Source of the DNA: Candidatus Binataceae bacterium
GTDB lineage: Bacteria; Desulfobacterota; Binatia; Binatales; Binataceae
Direction: 5' to 3'
DNA length: 64,000 nucleotides
Assembly: GCA_035508495.1 (NCBI GenBank)
Contig: DATJMX010000006.1
Coordinates: forward strand, 22,666 to 86,665
How positions within the stretch are numbered: the stretch's first letter is position 1; every line of letters begins with the position of its first letter. The position numbers were made by a program, and so were the translations under genes. This document shows positions 17,277-26,172 of the stretch, one piece after another. Below the pieces are notes generated by a model. That model worked only from the letters and a program-made list of their open reading frames with translations, searched no databases and was not told where the DNA came from.

Positions 17277-17780
17277 ATGCGATACGTTGCTACGCTCGAA
17301 GGCACTGACCATGAGATCGAAGTCGAAGAGACGGCTTCGGATTCCTTTTCGCTGCGTCTCGGCGGCACGCGCTTCGAAGCCGATCTGCGCCGTGTTGGCC
17401 CGCTGTCATTCTCGGTCCTGCTCGGCAGCCGCTCGTTCGATTTCGAAGTGGTGCGCGACGGCGAGGAACTCGTCGTCAGTTCGCGTCACGGCTCGACGCG
17501 GCTGTCGGTCGTCGATGCGGCCCGTCGCGGTGCGCATGGCTCGGGCAAGAAGCGTGGCCCGGCAGGCCCCGCTCAGCTCAAGGCTCTCATGCCCGGGCGA
17601 ATCATCAATGTGCTGGTGACAGAAGGTGAGCAGGTCAAGTCGGGGCAGGGCTTGCTGATCATCGAAGCGATGAAGCTCGAGAACGAAATCAAGTCGCCCA
17701 AGGACGGCAAGGTGGTCGAGGTGAAGGTCGAGGCGGGACAGACCGTCGAAAAGGGCGCGCTCATGGTCGTGATCGAATAA
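17277..17780 (+). CDS. Biotin carboxyl carrier protein of acyl-CoA carboxylase
   Basis: Biotinylated carrier of 167 residues that shuttles carboxybiotin between the biotin carboxylase and carboxyltransferase subunits encoded just upstream. The C-terminal biotinyl domain (about 97-167) contains EAMKLENEI, whose Lys is the biotinylation site; the preceding LKALMPGRIINVLVTEGEQV and following SPKDGKVVEVKVEAGQTVEKG are the conserved beta-hammerhead strands. The N-terminal 90 residues are beta-rich and resemble the BT-like interaction domain of separate carriers. MKLEN instead of MKMEN is a common variant. Confidence 0.93.
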   Translation: MRYVATLEGTDHEIEVEETASDSFSLRLGGTRFEADLRRVGPLSFSVLLGSRSFDFEVVRDGEELVVSSRHGSTRLSVVDAARRGAHGSGKKRGPAGPAQLKALMPGRIINVLVTEGEQVKSGQGLLIIEAMKLENEIKSPKDGKVVEVKVEAGQTVEKGALMVVIE

Positions 17781-17792
17781 CGCGAGGCAGCA

Positions 17793-19466
<1,674 letters not shown>

Positions 19467-19483
19467 TCGGAGACAGAAAACAG

Positions 19484-20038
19484 ATGGGTCCGGTTCCGAC
19501 AGGCGTTTTTCTAACCAAGGGTGTAGGCAGGCATCGCGAGCGGCTGACCTCGTTCGAGATGGCGCTGCGGGCGGCGGGAATCGCCGAGTTCAACCTGGTC
19601 CGCGTCAAGTCGATCTTCCCGCCCAACTGCAAGATGCTGAGTCAGCAGGAAGGGCTCAAGTATCTGGCGCCGGGGCAGATCGTTTTCGCGGTGATGAGCG
19701 ACAACGCGACCAACGAGCCGCATCGCCTGGTCGCGTCGTCGATCGGCGTCGCGATCCCGGCCAATCCCGCCAACTACGGCTACCTCTCCGAGCATCACAG
19801 CCTCGGCGAGACCGACCAGAAGGCGGGCGACTACGCCGAGGATCTTGCCGCGATGATGCTCGCGACGATCCTGGGCGTCGATTTCGATCCCAACGCGAGT
19901 TACGACGAACGCAAAGACATCTGGCGCGTGTCGGACAAGATCGTCACGACGCGCAACGTCACGCAGTCCGCAATCGGCGATCGCGACGGCCTGTGGTCGT
20001 CGGTCGTTGCCGCCGCGGTGTTCGTCAGCCTCAGGTGA
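19484..20038 (+). CDS. pdaD: Pyruvoyl-dependent arginine decarboxylase
   Basis: Decarboxylates arginine to agmatine for polyamine synthesis, using a pyruvoyl group made by self-cleavage of the proenzyme. The 184 residues match the bacterial long form: [74 protein letters not shown] and [20 protein letters not shown]. The Ser in KSIFPP aligns with the Ser that becomes the pyruvoyl group. The residue before it, Ser in the enzymes I can recall, is Lys here. It follows the mutase by 17 bp, so it may ride on the same transcript; a metabolic link is not obvious. Confidence 0.9.
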   Translation: MGPVPTGVFLTKGVGRHRERLTSFEMALRAAGIAEFNLVRVKSIFPPNCKMLSQQEGLKYLAPGQIVFAVMSDNATNEPHRLVASSIGVAIPANPANYGYLSEHHSLGETDQKAGDYAEDLAAMMLATILGVDFDPNASYDERKDIWRVSDKIVTTRNVTQSAIGDRDGLWSSVVAAAVFVSLR

Positions 20039-20080
20039 GCCTCGATTGAGCGCCGCGCGCCGAAGCGTTAGCCTTTGACT

Positions 20081-20323
20081 ATGGCTACACGAATCCTTTA
20101 TTGCGCGGCCTGAGGATACAAGCCTCGCGCGGCCAGTCTGGCCGCCTCACTCAAATCGCAGTTCGGCGAAGCAGCGGAAATCACGCCCGGCAAATCAGGT
20201 CAGTTCGACGTGCTCGTCGGTGACAAGCTGATTTTCTCGAAAGCGAATGTCGGAAGGTTCCCGCTCGACGGCGAAGTCGAGAAGACCTTCGCAGAACTGC
20301 GCGGGGGCACAGAAAAGAAATAA
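20081..20323 (+). CDS. SelW/Rdx-family selenoprotein with in-frame TGA (Sec)
   Basis: An 80-residue thioredoxin-fold redox protein whose frame is interrupted only by TGA at 20111-20113 (codon 11). Read as selenocysteine, the start is MATRILYCAAUGYKPRAA, giving the CxxU redox motif (Cys8, Sec11) of the SelW/SelT/SelH family. The rest keeps family blocks: KSQFGEAAEITPGKSGQFDV, DKLIFSKANVGRFPLDGEVE. A GC-rich hairpin suited to a bacterial SECIS follows the TGA. It lies 42 bp after pdaD and ends before a hairpin with a T-run. The function is probably peroxide or thiol redox control. It needs selA, selB, selC and selD elsewhere; a nonsense mutation is the alternative. Confidence 0.85.
20129..20145 (+). 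promoter_or_regulatory. Putative bacterial SECIS hairpin
   Basis: Perfect 6-bp stem GCGGCC (20129-20134) / GGCCGC (20140-20145) with a 5-nt loop AGTCT, inside the coding region and 15 nt after the TGA at 20111-20113. The G in the second loop position is 23 nt from the TGA. Known bacterial SECIS elements have a short stem with a G in the first two loop positions at roughly this distance, where SelB binds. Confidence 0.65.
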
Positions 20324-20324
20324 A

Positions 20325-20432
20325 CACTAAGGGCACAAAGGCACGAAGTCAGTTGGAGCGGAAAATCTTCACCAGTGCTGCACGAAAATAACTTTCTGAC
20401 TTTGTGTCTTCGTGCCTTAGTAGTAATTTTTT
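20325..20432. repeat. Dispersed palindromic repeat, copy 2, ending in a T-run
   Basis: Inverted arms at about 20325-20352 (CACTAAGGGCACAAAGGCAC then GAAGTCAG) and 20396-20423 (complement reads CTACTAAGGCACGAAGACAC then AAAGTCAG). The arms are imperfect but extensive, with a 43-nt centre. Same wording as the repeat at 4196-4242. T6 at 20427-20432 follows the right arm, so on the + strand it could terminate transcription after the selenoprotein. It lies between the convergent selenoprotein and HemQ genes. Confidence 0.7.
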
Positions 20433-20456
20433 GTCCGGCTCTCCCAGCCAGCAGCG

Positions 20457-21299
20457 CTAAACCTCAAACAGCGTGCCGAGTTCCGCCGGCGTCATCCGGA
20501 TGCCGACGTAGAACGGGCCGAACTTCGCATATGACGCGCTCGCCTCGTCAAAGCGCATCTCGTACACAAGCTTCTTGAAGACCAGCGGATCGTCGGCGAA
20601 CAAATCGACACCCCATTCCCAATCGTCGAAGCCGATCGAGCCCGAGATTATCTGCGTGACCTCGCCGGCGAAGCGGCGGCCGACGAGCCCGTGCTCATGC
20701 ATCAGGCGGCGGCGATCGTCTATCGGCAGGCGATACCAGTTGTCATCGCCATCGCGCTTCTTGTCCATCGGATAGAAACAAAGGTAGCGGCGCTCAGGAA
20801 TTTTCGGAAAGAGGCGCGGCGCGATCTTCTCGCGCTGATGCGCGATCTCGGCGGCGATCGCATCGCGCCACTGCGGTGAGCGCAGCGTCACGCCCTTATC
20901 GCGCAATTGCTCGAACAGCGCGAGCGTCGCCTCGTAAAGACCGATCTCGATCACGGATACGTACGATGTCGTCGGCTCGAGGAAATCGCAGAGCTGAAGC
21001 TTCGCAAGAGTTCGCTGCGCAACCGCAAGATCGTCGAAGCTGCGGCGAAAATGGAGGACCATCAAATCGCCCTTGTGGCCGAGCGCCGTGAAGATCGCGG
21101 ATTCGCCGTCCTCGCGCCGCGCCATCTCGTCGATCGCCGATGCGGCCTCCTGCACGGCGCGCGTCCGCGCGGCCACATCGAGCGAGCGCCACTCTGCGCG
21201 TCGCACGCGAAAAAGCTGGTGCAGCACGCTGAAGCCCTCGAGCGTAAGCGGCGCAGCCGGAAAATCAGCGGGAATCTTGCGATGCTCGTCGGTGCTCAT
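20457..21299 (-). CDS. hemQ: Chlorite dismutase-family protein, probable coproheme decarboxylase HemQ
   Basis: Heme-binding protein of 280 residues, likely oxidatively decarboxylating coproheme III to heme b in the coproporphyrin-dependent pathway. Diagnostic stretches are RYLCFYPMDKKRDGDDNWYR, HEHGLVGRRFAGEVTQIISG (with the probable proximal His), FDDWEWGVDLFADDPLVFK and MRFDEASASYAKFGPFYVG. These match HemQ rather than chlorite-detoxifying Cld, whose distal Arg context differs. The N-terminal half (HQLFRVRRAEWRSL) is the inactive ferredoxin-like repeat. Partner genes hemH and hemY are not in the window. Confidence 0.85.
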   Translation of the reverse strand: MSTDEHRKIPADFPAAPLTLEGFSVLHQLFRVRRAEWRSLDVAARTRAVQEAASAIDEMARREDGESAIFTALGHKGDLMVLHFRRSFDDLAVAQRTLAKLQLCDFLEPTTSYVSVIEIGLYEATLALFEQLRDKGVTLRSPQWRDAIAAEIAHQREKIAPRLFPKIPERRYLCFYPMDKKRDGDDNWYRLPIDDRRRLMHEHGLVGRRFAGEVTQIISGSIGFDDWEWGVDLFADDPLVFKKLVYEMRFDEASASYAKFGPFYVGIRMTPAELGTLFEV

Positions 21300-21387
21300 G
21301 GCGCGATTCTAATTCGTCGAAGCCCGCGTGTCTCGCAGTCGCAGTACGTCTATCTCTTGCGGGATGTAGTGGGGCCCACCCTACTAT

Positions 21388-22884
21388 TCAAAGAAGACCC
21401 GCGATCCGCATGGTCGTGGTGATGTCCAGGTTTTGGCGCACCACCTCGGCCAGGCGATCGTATTCCGCATCGTGTGATGCGATCGTTCCCGCCTTCCAAT
21501 CGAGACCGCGACGGCGTGCGAGCGACGCGAGCATCGCGCGACGCAGCCCGTCGCTTTCGAAAAGCCCATGAATCATGGTGCCGACGACATTTCCATCCGC
21601 GCTCATAGCACCGTCAGCGTGATCAATCGCTTCGCCGTTTCGCTCCACGATTCTGAACGCCGGCGCCGCGCCATCGCGAAGATGCGTGCGGCCCAGGTGA
21701 ATCTCGTAGCCCGAAAGTCGATCGGCGGATTGGGCGCCCAAAAAAGAATTGCCCGCGAGCATCGCGCGCACCTGTGTCGTCCGCTTTTCCTTTTCGTATC
21801 GAACCGTCAGCGGCAACAGTCCCAACCCCTGAACGTTCGAATGCTCGGACTCGACGCGCCCCGGATCTTCAATCGACTCAGCCAGCATCTGGCATCCGCC
21901 GCAGATCCCGAGAATCGCACGCGATGCCGCTGCGCGACTCGCGATCGCCTCCGCGAATCCATTGCGGCTCAGCCAATCGAGATCGTGCACCGTGCTCTTC
22001 GAGCCGGGAAGGATCAGCAGGTCAGCCACTTCGATGCCGCGCGGCTCGTCGATGAATCGAACGCTCACGCCGGCCTCGTGCTCAAGCGGAAGAAAATCGT
22101 CGTAATTCGAGATCGATGGCAGCTTTACGATCGCAATATCGAGCAGTTCGGCGCCGCCGCGCTCGCGACCGCGATCCTGCAACGCTACGGAATCCTCGTC
22201 CGCGATTCGAAGCTGCTGGATGAACGGCACGACTCCGAGCACCGGCAGGCCGCATCGATGCTCCAGGAAATCCACGCCCGGCCTGAACAGCTCCGTGTCA
22301 CCGCGAAACTTGTTCACAATGAGGCCCGCGATTCGTTTGCGATCTTCCGCGTCTAGCAACTCGAGCGTGCCGACCAGTTGCGCGAATACGCCGCCTCGAT
22401 CGATATCGCCCACGAGCAGGACCGGCGCGTCGGCGAGCTGCGCGACGTGCATATTGACGACGTCCTGCGCGCGCAGGTTCACCTCGGCGGGACTGCCCGC
22501 GCCTTCGATGACAATGAGTTCATGCCTCTGCCGCAACGTGTCGAGCGCGCTCGCGATCGCACGCGTCGTTTCCTCGCGCCGCGCATGGTACTGCCCCCAT
22601 GTCATCGTGCCGGCGACGCGGCCCATCAGCACCACCTGCGAGCGCATCCCGGGCTCGGGCTTGAGCAGGATCGGATTCATCTCGACCGTGGGTGCGATTC
22701 CCGCGGCTTCGGCCTGCACCGCCTGCGCGCGGCCGATCTCGAATCCGTCGGGTGTGACCGCGGAGTTGAGCGCCATGTTCTGTGCCTTGAACGGCGCAAC
22801 GTCGATACCGTCCTGGCGAAAAATCCTGCACAGCGCCGTCACCAGCAGGCTCTTGCCCACCGACGACGCCGTGCCCTGGATCAT
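21388..22884 (-). CDS. cobQ: Cobyric acid synthase
   Basis: Glutamine-dependent amidase that amidates cobyrinic acid a,c-diamide at four positions in cobalamin synthesis. The 498 residues contain an N-terminal dethiobiotin-synthetase-like ATPase (MIQGTASSVGKSLLVTALCR; KAQNMALNSAVTPDG; ELIVIEGAGSPAEVNLRAQD) and a C-terminal class I glutaminase (ILGICGGCQMLAESI with nucleophile Cys; GTMIHGLFESDGLR with His). The ATG at 22882-22884 overlaps the cobB stop by one base (TGATG), which fixes the start and suggests translational coupling. The longer frame to 22950 is unlikely. Confidence 0.94.
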   Translation of the reverse strand: MIQGTASSVGKSLLVTALCRIFRQDGIDVAPFKAQNMALNSAVTPDGFEIGRAQAVQAEAAGIAPTVEMNPILLKPEPGMRSQVVLMGRVAGTMTWGQYHARREETTRAIASALDTLRQRHELIVIEGAGSPAEVNLRAQDVVNMHVAQLADAPVLLVGDIDRGGVFAQLVGTLELLDAEDRKRIAGLIVNKFRGDTELFRPGVDFLEHRCGLPVLGVVPFIQQLRIADEDSVALQDRGRERGGAELLDIAIVKLPSISNYDDFLPLEHEAGVSVRFIDEPRGIEVADLLILPGSKSTVHDLDWLSRNGFAEAIASRAAASRAILGICGGCQMLAESIEDPGRVESEHSNVQGLGLLPLTVRYEKEKRTTQVRAMLAGNSFLGAQSADRLSGYEIHLGRTHLRDGAAPAFRIVERNGEAIDHADGAMSADGNVVGTMIHGLFESDGLRRAMLASLARRRGLDWKAGTIASHDAEYDRLAEVVRQNLDITTTMRIAGLL

Positions 22885-24272
22885 CAGCGTGCGCGCGCGC
22901 GGACGCACGACGCGACCAATCCCTCGGCGACGTTTGGGTTGGAAGCCCAATGCGCGTGCACATACGACGCGAGCACATTGTTCGAGCGATAACCTTCAGT
23001 GAACGACACGCCGCCCCATCGCGGCGCGACGCGGTAAATTTCCTCGATACCGCGCGCGTCGCCATTTCGTTCGAGCGTTGAATAGCGAAACTGATGCCCG
23101 CGAAATTTCGTTCCCGCCGGACCAACGATCGACGCGGCGCGCGTTTCGACTTCGACGTAGCCGAGGGCCTGCAACCGATCGCGCATCACCGTCACACCGG
23201 GCACCAGCCCGACCATCGGATGCGTTTTGCCATCGAGAGTTTTGATTCCGTCAGCAAGATACATCAGCCCGCCGCATTCCGCGTAGATCGGCCCGCCGCG
23301 TGCGGCGAAGGCGCAAACCGCATCGAGCATCGCATGATTCGCCGCGAGCTCTTGCGCGAGAACCTCGGGATAGCCGCCGCCGAAATATAGCCCATCCACG
23401 GCGGGCAGGGTCTGCTCTCTGACCGGGGAGAAGAAGATCAGTTCCGCGCCGAGCGATTCCAGCCGGCGAAGATTATCGGCGTAGTAAAAGTGGAACGCGT
23501 CATCATATGCGACGCCGATCCTGCATCGCGCGCGCGGTTCTTCGCGCGCTTCACTTTCTATTGAGTTCGCCAACGCAGGTGCCGATCGTGCGAGCGAGAT
23601 TATCGCATCGAGATCGAGCCATTCTTCGGCAAGGCGGCTCCATGCTACGAATTTCTCGTCAGGAATACTGTCGCGATCGGCGGTGCGCAAACCAAGGTGA
23701 CGCTCCGGAAATGCCAACTCGTCGCTGCGTGGAAATCCGCCGCCGATCGTTAGCTCCGGCTTCGCCGCGTGCAGCAAATCGAGATGACCACGGCTGCCGA
23801 CGCGATTGCAGATGAGGCCCGCCACGTTGAGCGACGGATCGAAGCGCGCGAAACCCGCGGCAATCGCCGATACCGTGCGCGCGATTCCGTACGCATCGCA
23901 GACGACGATCACCGGTGCCTCGAGCCACTTCGCGATCTCGGCGGTCGATCCTTCGTCGGAAACCGGTGTCGCGCCGTCGAACAGACCCATCACGCCTTCG
24001 ATCACCGCGATATCGGCGCCGGCGGCCGCGCGCGCAAAAGTTGCGAGCACACCCTCGCGCCCCATCATCCAGCCGTCGAGGTTTTGCGACGGCCGTCCAA
24101 GAGCGCGCGCGTGATAGGTGGGATCCAGATAGTCCGGGCCGCATTTGAACGCGGCGAGGTTGAGCCCACGCGCGCGCAGCGCGCCAAGGATCGCGACCGT
24201 GACGGTAGTCTTGCCGACGCCGCTGCCGGTCGCGCCGATTACGATGCGCGGAATTTTCGGGGCGGGATCCAT
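22884..24272 (-). CDS. cobB: Cobyrinate a,c-diamide synthase
   Basis: Amidates the a and c carboxylates of cobyrinic acid (or hydrogenobyrinate) with glutamine and ATP. Domains in the 462 residues: P-loop ATPase (IVIGATGSGVGKTTVTVAIL; FKCGPDYLDPTYH) and class I glutaminase (GGPIYAECGGLMYLADGI with Cys nucleophile; VSFTEGYRSNNVLASYVHAH in place of the terminal His-Glu region). It precedes cobQ with a 1-bp overlap. Only these two cobalamin genes are present here, so the rest of the pathway must be elsewhere. The B12-dependent mutase 4 kb away is one consumer. Confidence 0.94.
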   Translation of the reverse strand: MDPAPKIPRIVIGATGSGVGKTTVTVAILGALRARGLNLAAFKCGPDYLDPTYHARALGRPSQNLDGWMMGREGVLATFARAAAGADIAVIEGVMGLFDGATPVSDEGSTAEIAKWLEAPVIVVCDAYGIARTVSAIAAGFARFDPSLNVAGLICNRVGSRGHLDLLHAAKPELTIGGGFPRSDELAFPERHLGLRTADRDSIPDEKFVAWSRLAEEWLDLDAIISLARSAPALANSIESEAREEPRARCRIGVAYDDAFHFYYADNLRRLESLGAELIFFSPVREQTLPAVDGLYFGGGYPEVLAQELAANHAMLDAVCAFAARGGPIYAECGGLMYLADGIKTLDGKTHPMVGLVPGVTVMRDRLQALGYVEVETRAASIVGPAGTKFRGHQFRYSTLERNGDARGIEEIYRVAPRWGGVSFTEGYRSNNVLASYVHAHWASNPNVAEGLVASCVRARAR

Positions 24273-24318
24273 GGGCGACGCGACTATACTACACGCCTCT
24301 CCGCGATGCTGTCGGCGT

Positions 24319-25287
24319 TCAGCCGCGCACGCGCGGCAGCACTTCGCGCACCAGCCGCTCGTACTGTCCGCGTTGATCCCATCCCGTGATGCGCAGCGTG
24401 ATCGCCTTCGCGCCGCTCGCGATCAGCGCACGCAGATCGGCGGCGCAATCGTCGGGCGTGCCCGCCGCGGTCCATGCTTCGACCATCTGCGGCCCGAACA
24501 CCGGCCCGTAGTACTCGTCGAGGAAGCGCTTCGATTCGTCGAGACAGGCCGCGCGCTGCGGCCCGATGTTGACATTGTGATACGCGATGTTCGGGAACTT
24601 CGCCGCGTCCTTGCCCTCGCCTTCGAGATGGCCCTTGAGATTCTGCCACAACGCGCCGAAGAGGCCGGGAAAAATATTTACCGTCATCCATCCGTCGGCG
24701 ATTTTCGCCACGCGCGCAAGCGGCTTGTCGGCCGCCGCGGGCGCGGGATTCGCCGCGATCCAGATCGGGCATGGCTGCTGCACCGGGCGCGGCTGGATAC
24801 TCACGCCTTCGAACGCGGTGTACCTGCCACTGAAGCTGACGGTGTTTTCGCTCCACAGGCGCCGGCAGATCGCGATATTCTCGGCCATCCGATTGCCGCG
24901 CTGCCCGTCCTTGATTCCCCACACCGCGCCCTCTTTGGCGCTCACGCCGCCCGCGACGATCCCGGTGCACGCGGCGAGCAGCATCCGGCCGTTTGACACC
25001 ATGTCGAGCGTTGCCCACTGGTAGGCGAAAATGATCGGATCGCGAATCGGGAAACTCGCCATGCATCCGACGCCGAGCTTGACCCGCGAGGTCGCACTCG
25101 CGAGCGCGCCGAGCAGCGCTACCGACTCCGGCCGCGGCTTCGCCATCACGCTGTCTCCGACCCAGATTGAATCGAACAGCGGGTTCTGGTCGGCTTCGCG
25201 CGCGAGCGCGACCATCTCGGGCCAGGTCGCGACGCCGAAGAACACGCCGCGCTGCGGAATCGTGAATCCAAAACTTACATCGGGCAT
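24319..25287 (-). CDS. LLM-class flavin-dependent oxidoreductase
   Basis: Luciferase-like TIM-barrel oxidoreductase of 322 residues, using FMN or F420. Recognisable blocks: FGFTIPQRGVFFGVATWPEM (start), SIWVGDSVMAKPRPESVALL, LGVGCMASFPIRDPIIFAYQ, and FEGVSIQPRPVQQPCPIWIA near residue 170. The frame continues upstream to 25602, but that part is antisense to the VOC gene and of low complexity, so I start at the ATG at 25287. It follows the VOC gene by 25 bp and precedes cobB by 46 bp; all four could be cotranscribed. Substrate unknown. Confidence 0.85.
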   Translation of the reverse strand: MPDVSFGFTIPQRGVFFGVATWPEMVALAREADQNPLFDSIWVGDSVMAKPRPESVALLGALASATSRVKLGVGCMASFPIRDPIIFAYQWATLDMVSNGRMLLAACTGIVAGGVSAKEGAVWGIKDGQRGNRMAENIAICRRLWSENTVSFSGRYTAFEGVSIQPRPVQQPCPIWIAANPAPAAADKPLARVAKIADGWMTVNIFPGLFGALWQNLKGHLEGEGKDAAKFPNIAYHNVNIGPQRAACLDESKRFLDEYYGPVFGPQMVEAWTAAGTPDDCAADLRALIASGAKAITLRITGWDQRGQYERLVREVLPRVRG

Positions 25288-25312
25288 GCGGCTTTCTCCT
25301 GGGCCTCGAACC

Positions 25313-26086
25313 TCACGCGATTCCGAGGCGGGCGCGGCCCAGCAGAATCGGATCGATTTGATCGCGCGCCTGGGCCGTCGCGATGAGTTTCGCTTCAAAC
25401 GGCGACTCGCCGTGGACTCTGATCCATTTTGCGATCGGACTCGATTCCGACTTTGCCGCGACAATCTGCACGCGATGCGGTCCGATGGCGAACTCAATTC
25501 CAGTGCCGTCGAGATCGGCGCGCTGGATTGGCGTACCGGGCGCACCCAGCACCTGGGCGTAGATCGCCGCAAGCGGCGCGGGATCTTCGACAGCGATCGC
25601 AACGCCCTGAAGGCCTCGCACGCCGTTGCGATGCTCGCGCTCGTGCGGCACCCGCTCGTCGCGCGGCGTGAGGTCGCGAATCAAAAACGGCAGCCGCGCG
25701 TTCCAGGGCGGTGCCGGAATCGACAATTCCCAATTCAAATGAAATCCATCGGGCCGATCGCGGCTCATCGCGAACGGATCGCCAATTTGGGCGCCTGCGT
25801 GGCGGATCGTCGCAACGTCGGCCTCGAGATTGTCGGTGACCATGCAGAAATCGACGAGCCCGCTGCCATGCTTTTCGAGCGCGGTTTGCCACGGATGGCC
25901 GGTATTCGCGGAAAGAAAAGCGATCAGCTCGATGTAAGCGCCGTCGGCGAATGCGATCAGCGCATTGTGCGAGCCGATCGAATGCTTGCCGCCGCGAACG
26001 ACACTGAACCCCGCGCTGCTGTAGTGATCGATCGCGGCGTCAAGTTCCGCAACGGCAATTACGATGTGATCGATGGCCTTGAACAT
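25313..26086 (-). CDS. VOC-family protein (glyoxalase-like domain)
   Basis: Vicinal oxygen chelate protein of 257 residues. The N-terminal half (FKAIDHIVIAVAELDAAIDH, FADGAYIELIAF) is a complete glyoxalase-like betaalphabetabetabeta module with His and Glu metal-ligand candidates. A second, more degenerate module follows from about 140 (VRGLQGVAIAVEDPAPLAAI). Such two-module proteins act as dioxygenases, isomerases or binding proteins; the exact reaction is not predictable. It is the first gene of a run with the LLM oxidoreductase and cobB-cobQ. Confidence 0.78.
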   Translation of the reverse strand: MFKAIDHIVIAVAELDAAIDHYSSAGFSVVRGGKHSIGSHNALIAFADGAYIELIAFLSANTGHPWQTALEKHGSGLVDFCMVTDNLEADVATIRHAGAQIGDPFAMSRDRPDGFHLNWELSIPAPPWNARLPFLIRDLTPRDERVPHEREHRNGVRGLQGVAIAVEDPAPLAAIYAQVLGAPGTPIQRADLDGTGIEFAIGPHRVQIVAAKSESSPIAKWIRVHGESPFEAKLIATAQARDQIDPILLGRARLGIA

Positions 26087-26106
26087 TGACGCCTCCGCGC
26101 AGCGCC

Positions 26107-26119
26107 GGTCTGTCAGACC
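26107..26119. promoter_or_regulatory. Perfect palindrome upstream of the VOC gene
   Basis: GGTCTG-T-CAGACC, a perfect 6-1-6 palindrome, 21 bp upstream of the VOC start in the only gap before this minus-strand run. The GTCTGNCAGAC core is like operators of GntR (FCD-type) regulators. A related core occurs at 63266-63287. Regulator unknown. Confidence 0.45.
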
Positions 26120-26172
26120 ACGATTACTAAACCGCCGGGTATCGCGCCATGGAAATTTTCCGACGCGTCGCG

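Noticed and set aside
20081..20110. Reading the TGA at 20111 as a frameshift or nonsense mutation
   Set aside because: Frame stays open and family-conserved for 69 codons after the TGA, the TGA is exactly at the U of CxxU, and a SECIS-like hairpin follows.
26087..26172. Cobalamin riboswitch ahead of the cob genes
   Set aside because: The upstream gap of the run is only 86 bp and has no B12-box-like sequence; none is seen in the 46-bp gap before cobB either.
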